Shown: one piece after another, positions 7,248-13,015 of the stretch
Layout: each line of letters opens with the position of its first letter
Numbering within the stretch: the first letter of the stretch is position 1
From: JBJXFY01 sp046155815
Lineage (GTDB): Bacteria > Verrucomicrobiota > Verrucomicrobiia > Limisphaerales > CAIMTB01
DNA: 13,015 bases
Assembly: GCA_046155815.1 (NCBI GenBank)
Contig: JBJXFY010000006.1
Span: 1 to 13,015, forward strand
Direction: 5' to 3'
The notes under the pieces: model-generated
Databases searched by the model: none
The model's input: the letters and a program-made list of their open reading frames with translations, nothing else
Told to the model about the DNA's origin: nothing
Program-made: the position numbers and the translations under genes

Positions 7248-9107
7248 TCACCGTGTCAGCCTGGGGTGCGTCATGTTCTCGGGCTTCAGGAGCTCGTCGA
7301 GATGGTCCTTCGTCAGCCAGCCCTTGGCGATGACGAGGTCATAGACGCTGCCGCCGGTCGCGAGGGCCTCCTTGGCGATGGCGGCGGACTTCTCGTAGCC
7401 GAGCACGGGGTTCAGCGCAGTCACGAGGCCGATGGAGTTCTGCACGTACTCGCGGCAGCGCTCGCGGTTGGCCGCGATGCCGGCGATGCAGCGCGAGGCG
7501 AGGATGATGGCGGCATTGCGCAGGAGCGTGAGGCCGAAGAACAGGTCGAAGGCGATGATGGGCTCCGCCATGTTCAGCTCGAACTCGCTGGCTTCCGATG
7601 CCATGGCGACGGTCACGTCGTTGCCGATGATCTGGTAGCAGATCTGGTTCACCACCTCGGGCACGACGGGGTTGACCTTGCCGGGCATGATGGACGAGCC
7701 GGGCTGCATGGCGGGCAGGCGGATCTCGTACAGGCCGCAGCGCGGGCCGGAGGAGAGCCAGCGCAGGTCGTTGCAGATCTTCGAGAGCTGCACGGCGGCG
7801 GTCTTCATCGTGCCGCTCATGAGGGCGAACTCGCCGGCGTCCTGCGTGGCTTCGACGAGGTTCCCGGCCAGCCTCACCGGCGCGCCGGAAATCTCGGCCA
7901 GCTTCTGCGTGCAGAGCGGCGCGTAGCCCGCCGGGCTGTTCAGCCCGGTGCCGATGGCGGTCGCGCCCATGTTCGTGGACAGCAGCTCGCGGCCCGCGTG
8001 CTCCAGGTGGCGGAGGCCGTCGCCGATCATCACCGAGTAGGCGCCGAATTCCTGCCCGAGCGTCATCGGCACGGCGTCCTGGTTCTCCGTGCGGCCCATC
8101 TTGATCACGTCGGCGAACTCCGCCGCCTTGGCCTCGAGCGCGGCCTTCAGTTCCCGCAGCGCGCCGAGGGTGTCGCGCAGCGTGAACCACACGCCGAGCT
8201 TGATGGCCGTGGGGTAGGCGTCGTTCGTGGACTGCGAGCAGTTCACGTGGTCGTTCGGGTGGCAGTGCTGGTACTCGCCCTTCCGATGGCCCATCAGCTC
8301 GAGGGCGCGGTTCGCGATGACCTCGTTGGCGCACATGTTGGTCGAGGTGCCCGCGCCGCCCTGGATCATGTCCACGACGAACTGGTCGTGCAGCTTCCCG
8401 GCGAGGATCTCGTCGCACGCCTGCGTGATGGCCTCGGCGACCTTCCGGTCCAGCGCGCCGAGCTCCGCGTTGGCGAGGGCGGCGGCTTTCTTGACCATCG
8501 CCAGGCCGCGGACGAAGTGCTCGTAGTGCCCCACCCGGATGCCGGAGAAGGGGAAGTTCTCGACCGCCCGCAGGGTCTGCACGCCGTAGTAGGCGTGCCC
8601 GGGCACGTCGCGCTCCCCGAGGGAGTCGTGCTCGCGCCGGACGCCGGCCAGCGCGGCCTCGCCCGCCTCCCCGGCGAGCCGCTCGGTGGCGGCACGGAGC
8701 CGGTCGCTGAGCCGGCGGGCGACCTGACCGACGAGGCGGTAGAAGACCGCCGGGTTCTCGGCCCGCACCTGGTCCAGCTCGGCGCGCGGGATCTGCCAGA
8801 CCTGCGCGCCCTGCCGGGCCACGGCGGAGGTGGTGTGCGGCGCGTCGTCGAGCATCACGCTTTCCCCGAGGATGGCGCCCGGCTGCGCGGTGCCGACAAC
8901 GGTGCTGCGCCCCTGCCGGCCGCGGAGGAGCTCGACCTCCCCGCCGGTCACCAGCCCCAGCCACTGGCGGGGGGCGGACTCATGGAAAAGGTAGTCGCCG
9001 GGACCGTAGGCCGTGGCCGCCCCGCGGCGGAGAAAGGCGGTGAGTTCGTCAGGGGTGATGCCGATGCGGCGGGCGGCGTCGGCGATGGTTTCAGGATCAA
9101 GGTTCAT
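7248..9107 (-). CDS. aspA: Aspartate ammonia-lyase with N-terminal cyclic-nucleotide-binding-like domain
   Basis: Cytoplasmic lyase converting L-aspartate to fumarate and ammonia; 619 residues against ~478 for E. coli AspA, the excess being a fused domain. Residues 1-~150 resemble a Crp-type cNMP-binding beta-roll: GPGDYLFHES, VTGGEVELLR, then the phosphate-cassette-like GAILGESVMLDDAPHTT (77-93) and a terminal helix. The lyase starts near 157 with REHDSLGERDVP and YYGVQTLRAVENF. It keeps TSTNM (254-258), QSTNDAYPT (292-300), the signature GSSIMPGKVNP (470-480) with the catalytic serine, and PVVPEVVNQICYQIIGND, which marks AspA rather than fumarase C. The tail PENMTHP also matches AspA. The frame is open to 9164, but the ATG at 9107 (MNLDPETIAD) starts cleanly at the domain; neither start has a strong Shine-Dalgarno. 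It lies 104 bases downstream of the transporter gene on the same strand. Confidence 0.93.
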   Translation of the reverse strand: MNLDPETIADAARRIGITPDELTAFLRRGAATAYGPGDYLFHESAPRQWLGLVTGGEVELLRGRQGRSTVVGTAQPGAILGESVMLDDAPHTTSAVARQGAQVWQIPRAELDQVRAENPAVFYRLVGQVARRLSDRLRAATERLAGEAGEAALAGVRREHDSLGERDVPGHAYYGVQTLRAVENFPFSGIRVGHYEHFVRGLAMVKKAAALANAELGALDRKVAEAITQACDEILAGKLHDQFVVDMIQGGAGTSTNMCANEVIANRALELMGHRKGEYQHCHPNDHVNCSQSTNDAYPTAIKLGVWFTLRDTLGALRELKAALEAKAAEFADVIKMGRTENQDAVPMTLGQEFGAYSVMIGDGLRHLEHAGRELLSTNMGATAIGTGLNSPAGYAPLCTQKLAEISGAPVRLAGNLVEATQDAGEFALMSGTMKTAAVQLSKICNDLRWLSSGPRCGLYEIRLPAMQPGSSIMPGKVNPVVPEVVNQICYQIIGNDVTVAMASEASEFELNMAEPIIAFDLFFGLTLLRNAAIILASRCIAGIAANRERCREYVQNSIGLVTALNPVLGYEKSAAIAKEALATGGSVYDLVIAKGWLTKDHLDELLKPENMTHPRLTR

Positions 9108-9211
9108 GGCTCGTACGGGAGTGATTGCCGGCGGCTCAACCCCGGGCGGCCAAGACCACGGCATGGCCGCAGGCCGGGGGCGTCAGGAGCACGGACCGCA
9201 GGCTGTTGAGT
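9108..9211 (-). other. Gap between transporter and aspA genes
   Basis: 104 GC-rich bases without a gene. This is long for strict translational coupling but short enough for the two minus-strand genes to share one transcript. No clear promoter or terminator was recognised. Confidence 0.5.
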
Positions 9212-10888
9212 TCACCGGATCAACAGCAAGGCGAGAATCTGCGCCGAGAGGATGCGCAGCAGCGTGGTGAGCGGGTACACCGTGGCGTAGGCGACGGTCG
9301 GCGCGTCGGACTTGGCGAGGTTGTTGGCGAAGGCCAGCGCCGGCGGGTCGGTCACACTGCCCGCCAGCAGCCCGCTGAGCACGGTGAAGTTCATCTTCAG
9401 CACGCTCCTTGCGAAGATCCCGGCCAGCAGCAGCGGGGGAACCGTGACGCAGAGCCCGGCACCCAGCCACCGCAGGCCATCCGCGCTGAACACGCTGGCG
9501 AAGAACTTCGGCCCGGCGGCGAGGCCGACCGCCGCGAAGAACAGCGCGATGCCGAACTCGCGGAAGGCGAGGTTCGAGTTCACCGGCATGTGGCACACGA
9601 TGCGGCCGATGCGGCCGATGCGTCCCAGCACGAGCGCGACGATCAGCGGCCCGCCCGCGAGCCCGAGCCGCACCGGCTGCGGCAGCCCGGGGAAGGCGAT
9701 GGGCAGCGTGCCGACGATGATCCCGGCGAGGATGCCGATGAACAGCGGGATGAAGTGCGTCTCGTTGAGTTCCTTGACCGAGTTGCCCAGCAGGGCGGCC
9801 GTGCGCTCCAGCCCCTCCTCGCCGCCGACCACCTGCAGCATGTCGCCGAACTGCAGCCGCAGCGCCGGCACGGCCGTCATCTCGAAGTCCGCGCGCGTCA
9901 CGCGGCTCACCACGACGCCGAAGCGGGCGTCGAGGCCCAGCTCCCGGACGGACTTGCCGAGCACGTCCTTGTGCGTCACCACCACCCGCCGGTACGCCAC
10001 CTTGCCGGGGGCGGCGCGGAGATCCTCGTCGCTGCGCTGCCCCACCACGCGCTGGAAGCGGTCCAGCATCGCGCGCAGGCCGATGGCCGTGATCGCGTCG
10101 CCGGGCTGCAGCACCGTGTCGCCGGTGGCCGCGCGCACCTCGGTCTCGCCGGAACGTCGGTGCCGCGAGATCGTCACGCCCGTCTCGGCGCGGGAAGGGA
10201 TCTCGTCGAGGGTCACGCCCGCGAGGTTGGGGTTCTGGACGACCAGCGTCCGCGTCTCCAGCGGCTCGACGCGGCCGCGCTGCTGCGCGATGAACTCGCG
10301 GGCCTCCTGGGCCGGGTCAATGCGGTACAGCCGCTTCAGCAGCAGCAGCGTGCCGATGATGCCCGCGATCGCGGCCGGATAGGTCACCGCGTAGGCCAGC
10401 GCGGGCAGCGCCAGCCGGTCCGGCGTCACGCCCGGCAGGGTGGCCAGCGTCTGCTGGGCGGCGCCGAGGGAAGGGGTGTTCGTGGTCGCGCCGGCCAGCA
10501 GCCCGAGCACGGCCGCAAAGTCGAGGCGGAGCAGCCAGCCGATCCCCACCGCCAGGAGCACGCCGGCCAGCACCACGGCGCCGGCCAGGAGGTTCAGGCG
10601 CAGCCCCTCGCGGCGCAGCGCGGCAAAGAAGCCCGGCCCGAGCTGCAGGCCGATGGTGAACACGAACAGGATCAGCCCGAACTCCTTCACGAAATCGAGC
10701 GTTTCGTGGTCCACCGGCTTGCCGAAATGCCCGGCGAGGATGCCCGCGAAGAGCACCCCCGCCGTGCCCAGCCCGATGCCGCGGACCTTCACGCTGCCGA
10801 GCGCCATGCCGGCGGTGCAGACCAGCGCGAGCGCCCCGATGGCGTGGGCGACCGGATGGGTGATGTGCAGGTCGAAAAGCCAGTTCAT
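9212..10888 (-). CDS. AspT/YidE-YbjL family transporter (aspartate:alanine exchanger family, TrkA-C domains)
   Basis: Integral membrane antiporter family that includes the aspartate-alanine exchanger AspT and the succinate exporter SucE; 558 residues, typical length. The N-terminal membrane half (about 10-190) contains FTIGLQLGPGFF (77-88) and GATTNTPSLGAAQ (133-145). A cytoplasmic middle (about 195-375) holds two RCK/TrkA-C-like domains; VLQPGDAITAIG and LQFGDMLQVVGG are their typical ends. The C-terminal membrane half repeats the first: GSVTDPPALAFANN (from 510) is the counterpart of GATTNTPSLG, and AYATVYPLTTLLRI of AYAVTYPAAIAGI. Being followed by aspA suggests it handles aspartate or a C4-dicarboxylate product; exchange or export is equally possible. 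LGRIGRIGRI around a 9-base repeat is slightly unusual. No obvious Shine-Dalgarno precedes the ATG at 10888. Confidence 0.9.
   Translation of the reverse strand: MNWLFDLHITHPVAHAIGALALVCTAGMALGSVKVRGIGLGTAGVLFAGILAGHFGKPVDHETLDFVKEFGLILFVFTIGLQLGPGFFAALRREGLRLNLLAGAVVLAGVLLAVGIGWLLRLDFAAVLGLLAGATTNTPSLGAAQQTLATLPGVTPDRLALPALAYAVTYPAAIAGIIGTLLLLKRLYRIDPAQEAREFIAQQRGRVEPLETRTLVVQNPNLAGVTLDEIPSRAETGVTISRHRRSGETEVRAATGDTVLQPGDAITAIGLRAMLDRFQRVVGQRSDEDLRAAPGKVAYRRVVVTHKDVLGKSVRELGLDARFGVVVSRVTRADFEMTAVPALRLQFGDMLQVVGGEEGLERTAALLGNSVKELNETHFIPLFIGILAGIIVGTLPIAFPGLPQPVRLGLAGGPLIVALVLGRIGRIGRIVCHMPVNSNLAFREFGIALFFAAVGLAAGPKFFASVFSADGLRWLGAGLCVTVPPLLLAGIFARSVLKMNFTVLSGLLAGSVTDPPALAFANNLAKSDAPTVAYATVYPLTTLLRILSAQILALLLIR
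9599..9623. repeat. 9-base tandem repeat inside the transporter gene
   Basis: GATGCGGCC occurs twice (9599-9607, 9608-9616), followed by a third partial copy GATGCGT (9617-9623). On the coding strand it specifies the repeated R-I-G triplet in LGRIGRIGRI. It is in frame and does not disrupt the gene. Confidence 0.85.
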
Positions 10889-10946
10889 GTCGGTGGCGCG
10901 CCAGCCCCGGGGCCGCGGTTGCCGCCGTCGTGCCCCAACCTGGCCT

Positions 10947-11516
10947 TCACGACAAGTCCGCGCTCTGGATCGCCTCGAGAAACCACTGTGCGCCCGTCTT
11001 CACGTTCGCCGCGTTCGCCTCATCGGTATCGGTGTGCATTGCCAGCGCGAAGTTCGGGTCCACGCGCACGGGCACGTCGCCCAAGACCAATTCGCGGTCG
11101 CCCTCGATCCGCACGCGGATGACCGATTTGGCGCGCAAACCGTGGCGGAGGGCGTCCTCGGGCGTCATGTGGACGTGGTGCAGCGCGCAGATGACACCGC
11201 GGTCAAGCCGCACCCTGCCTGCCGCGCCTTCGAGCGCGCCTCCGGGCACGTCCGCGAGGTCACCGCTCTCGTGGATGGGCGGATGCACGCCGAGTCTGGA
11301 CCGCTCGGTCATGGCAGTTTCGACCTGGGCGTATCGGCGGGCCGGCCCGAGCACGCGTACCCGCTCAAGGCGTCCCTTCGGCCCGACGAGGGTGAGATGC
11401 TCCTGGCACGCATACCGGCCGGGCTGTGAGAGGTCGGCGTGCCTGGTGTGCTGATGCCCCGGGCCGAAATGCTCCTCGACGCGCTCCTGCGTGAGGTGGA
11501 TGAGGTGCGCGGAAAC
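10947..11516 (-). pseudogene. pduL: Decayed phosphate propanoyltransferase (PduL), no usable start codon
   Basis: PduL exchanges phosphate and CoA on acyl groups (acyl-CoA to acyl phosphate). The frame from 11516 covers the whole ~189-residue domain: IHLTQERVEEHFGPGH, ADLSQPGRYACQEHLTLVG, PKGRLERVRVLGPARR, SGDLADVPG, GVICALHHVHMTPEDALR, VRIEGDRELVLGDVPVRV and MHTDTDEANAAN. It appears broken. It follows directly on an in-frame TAG (11517-11519), and no ATG, GTG or TTG occurs before the GTG at 11354, which would omit the first half-domain. The first metal-binding motif, normally S-x-R-H-x-H-L, reads S-A-H-L-I-H-L, losing one histidine, and both R-H pairs have R changed to H. The second H-V-H and the M-H-x-D-T-D-E-A-N motif remain. 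It ends 58 bases before the transporter gene. Confidence 0.8.
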
Positions 11517-11801
11517 CTAGACGAGGAAAGGCTGCTGATTCTGCGCCCCGAGCGAGCGCCCGACGCAGGACCGGACCAACGCGCGCAGTGCCTCGCGGGC
11601 CATCATGCGCTCCTCGTCCGCCGGGACGACCAGCACGGCCGCCTTCGAGGTGTCGGTCGAGATGCGGCAGACTTCGTCGAAGCCGCGGACAGTGCGGTTG
11701 CGCTCCGGGTCGAGCGTGATGCCCATGCAGCCAAGACCTTGGAGCGCCAGCGCGCGCTCCTCCTCGCTGCTTTGCCCGCGCGCCGGCCCTTGGGCGCGCG
11801 T
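11517..11801 (-). pseudogene. ackA: C-terminal remnant of acetate/propionate kinase, in frame with the PduL remnant
   Basis: Acetate kinase phosphorylates acetate or, in reverse, makes ATP from acyl phosphate. Only its C-terminal ~60-70 residues are recognisable: SSEEERALALQGLGCMGITLD, then PERNRTVRGFDEVCRIST and AAVLVVPADEERMMAREAL. These match the kinase's final segment (E. coli ...VVVIPTNEELVIAQ...). A stop at 11802-11804 closes the frame upstream, and I found no N-terminal or catalytic part in any minus-strand frame up to 12147. Beyond the usual kinase end the frame continues through a linker to QNQQPFLV and then TAG; PduL sequence resumes in the same frame right after. The reading frame therefore looks like a kinase-PduL fusion with an internal nonsense codon. 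No start or complete domain remains. Confidence 0.7.
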
Positions 11802-12147
11802 TCAGCTCGCCGGCTTCGGCCTCGACGTCGGCGTGCCGGCCGCCTTCGATGACACAAGACAACTGCTCCGCACGGTCCGCTGCTCGTCCACCGCGGCCCA
11901 GCGCTCCGAATGATCCCGGAGCGTCCGTTGCGCCAGAAATTCCCCGCATGACCGCCCGCGGGAAACTCAACGGGGATTCCTGGTGCTGAAAGCCATCAAC
12001 GGAGCCAACGCGAATGAGAAATCCATCCGTCCTGGGCACTCGGGAACGTTCCAACGGTGGTGGGCGCGGTGTTCACCCCGCCTGCGTCATCATTCATGCC
12101 ACCCAGTCCGGCCTGCAGGGCGGTGCGACGAAAGCCCGCGCCGACGC
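11802..12147. other. Region without a supportable gene
   Basis: 346 bases between the kinase remnant and the HAD gene. A long minus-strand frame crosses it but shows no family motif. It holds a 7-base inverted repeat, CGCTCCG/CGGAGCG (11902-11908 with 11917-11923, 8-base loop), and a perfect palindrome GGAACGTTCC (12043-12052). It may contain unrecognisable debris of the missing kinase N-terminus. Confidence 0.5.
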
Positions 12148-13015
12148 TTACTGCCCGGGAAACACCGTCCGCCAATCGTCCTTCATGCTCACGACGGTCC
12201 AGCCCTTTACCCTCGCCTCGTCGAGGCCCTGGTCGAGTTTGCCGATGTGCGACTCGCGGTCGTAGGCCCACTCGCGCGCGGCGTCGTCGTGATGGACGTA
12301 GAGGCAGAAGCGCGGGCCGCTGCCGGCGGCGGTGTATTGCAGCATTTGCAGATCGCCGTCCGAATTGCCGAAGGCAGCGATGGGGCGGCGACCGATGTGC
12401 TGATTGATGCCGACGGGTTTGCCGGCGTTGTCGTCGATGAAGTTGATCTCCGGCAGCTTCAAGAGCACCGGTTTGCCGTCGCGCAGTTCAAACTTCGTCT
12501 TGCCGCTGCTGCCCACGACCTGCTCCGGCGGGATGCCATACACTTTCTCCGTCCACGGCCGCATAAACTCGATGCCGCCGCCGGAGACGATGAAGGTCTT
12601 GAAGCCGTTCGCACGCAGGTAGGCGAGCAGTTCCAGCATCGGCTGATAGACCATTTCAGTGAAAAGCCGGCCCGTCTTGGGATGCTTCGCGGTGGTGATC
12701 CAGTCCGTGACGGCTTTTCCAAACTCCTCGGTGGTCATGCCTGCGTGGGTGGCCATGACGATCTGCGCCAGCGAGGCCTCGCCGCCAGCGAGTGCGGCTT
12801 TGACGTCGCCTTTGAGCAACGATGCAAAAGGCTCATTTTCTTTCCATTCGGGATGCTGCGGCGCGAGGGCCTTGATGCGGTCGAGGGCGAAGAAAAGCTG
12901 GAAATACATCGGCTGCTCGGCCCAGAGCGTGCCGTCGTTGTCGAAGACGGCGATGCGCTCGGCCACGGGCACGAATTCCGGCGAGCCTTCCTTGGTGACC
13001 TTCTCGACAAAGGCG
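12148..13015 (-). CDS. HAD-superfamily phosphatase, N-terminus beyond window
   Basis: Hydrolase of the haloacid dehalogenase superfamily, probably a phosphatase acting on a small phosphorylated molecule through a phospho-aspartate intermediate. 288 residues are visible, and the frame enters from the right edge without a start. Motif I is FDNDGTLWAE, with nucleophile and acid D25 and D27 in visible numbering. Motif II is IVSGGG with Ser144, motif III DDNAGKP with Lys199, and motif IV GNSDGDLQML with D219 and D221. The cap between motifs I and II (about 32-138) is helical, as in the phosphoserine-phosphatase-like C1 type. The FDNDGTLW type is often annotated simply as haloacid dehalogenase-like hydrolase; many relatives carry an export signal, which would lie outside this window. 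The substrate is unknown. It is not evidently linked to the decayed locus downstream. Confidence 0.9.
   Translation of the reverse strand, partial: AFVEKVTKEGSPEFVPVAERIAVFDNDGTLWAEQPMYFQLFFALDRIKALAPQHPEWKENEPFASLLKGDVKAALAGGEASLAQIVMATHAGMTTEEFGKAVTDWITTAKHPKTGRLFTEMVYQPMLELLAYLRANGFKTFIVSGGGIEFMRPWTEKVYGIPPEQVVGSSGKTKFELRDGKPVLLKLPEINFIDDNAGKPVGINQHIGRRPIAAFGNSDGDLQMLQYTAAGSGPRFCLYVHHDDAAREWAYDRESHIGKLDQGLDEARVKGWTVVSMKDDWRTVFPGQ

Noticed and set aside
7246..7272. TGTCACC-N16-CGTC on the plus strand, resembling the ECF41-type promoter consensus
   Set aside because: It overlaps the aspA stop codon and would only drive antisense RNA into aspA. It lacks the GAAGATT and GGCACYT blocks shared by the two intergenic copies, so chance is likelier.
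7125..11122. Very long open frames on the plus strand opposite aspA and the transporter
   Set aside because: They are Arg/His/Gly/Ala-rich shadows of the true minus-strand genes, a common effect of high GC content, with no family motifs.
12043..12052. Palindrome GGAACGTTCC as an operator or attachment site
   Set aside because: It is a single 10-base palindrome with no second copy and no integrase or regulator nearby, so it is only noted within the intergenic entry.
11365..12054. 229-residue minus-strand open frame across the kinase remnant
   Set aside because: It is a different frame from the recognisable kinase and PduL residues, has low-complexity composition and shows no domain.
1..13015. 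CRISPR array, tRNA/rRNA genes, insertion sequences, toxin-antitoxin or phage modules
   Set aside because: I looked for regularly spaced repeats, conserved RNA landmarks, transposase motifs and terminal inverted repeats and found none.

Overview
This is a GC-rich (about two-thirds G+C by eye), densely coding bacterial window with six intact or edge-cut genes on the minus strand, one gene on the plus strand, and one decayed locus. The organism looks like a Gram-negative, outer-membrane bacterium because it has an RND efflux pump with a lipoprotein adaptor. The sigma-factor type (ECF core plus a long membrane extension), the secreted CIA30-like protein and the codon style recall Verrucomicrobiota (Opitutus-like) or Acidobacteriota. 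That placement is inference from remembered family resemblance, not a search result.

Layout. (1) 1-2865, minus: a two-gene RND efflux operon, the membrane-fusion lipoprotein followed 4 bases later by the inner-membrane pump, which runs off the left edge. (2) 2866-3318: a 453-base non-coding stretch with the operon's leader and small inverted repeats. (3) 3319-5271, minus: a multi-pass acyltransferase-3 protein preceded by a small secreted CIA30-like protein. (4) 5272-5485: a divergent control region. It carries two outward-facing copies of a promoter-like element, GAAGATT..CTGTCACCGG followed 12 bases later by a second conserved block. (5) 5486-7138, plus: an ECF sigma factor fused to a multi-pass membrane domain. 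(6) 7248-10888, minus: an AspT-family transporter followed by aspartate ammonia-lyase, whose N-terminus carries a Crp-like cyclic-nucleotide-binding domain. (7) 10947-11801, minus: remnants of an acetate kinase C-terminus and a phosphate propanoyltransferase (PduL) in one frame, separated by an amber stop. (8) 11802-12147: no supportable gene. (9) 12148-13015, minus: a HAD-family phosphatase cut by the right edge.

How the parts fit. The efflux pump is a self-contained export system. The sigma factor probably activates its own gene and the divergent CIA30-like gene, possibly with the acyltransferase downstream; the paired promoter-like elements are the main evidence. The transporter and AspA form an aspartate (or C4-dicarboxylate) uptake/exchange and deamination unit yielding fumarate and ammonia. 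The decayed AckA-PduL locus upstream of it, on the same strand, once encoded acyl-phosphate/acyl-CoA chemistry and now appears inactive.

The most distinctive points are the inverted promoter pair, the CNB-AspA fusion and the amber-interrupted AckA-PduL frame. I saw no tRNA, rRNA, CRISPR array, insertion sequence or phage gene.
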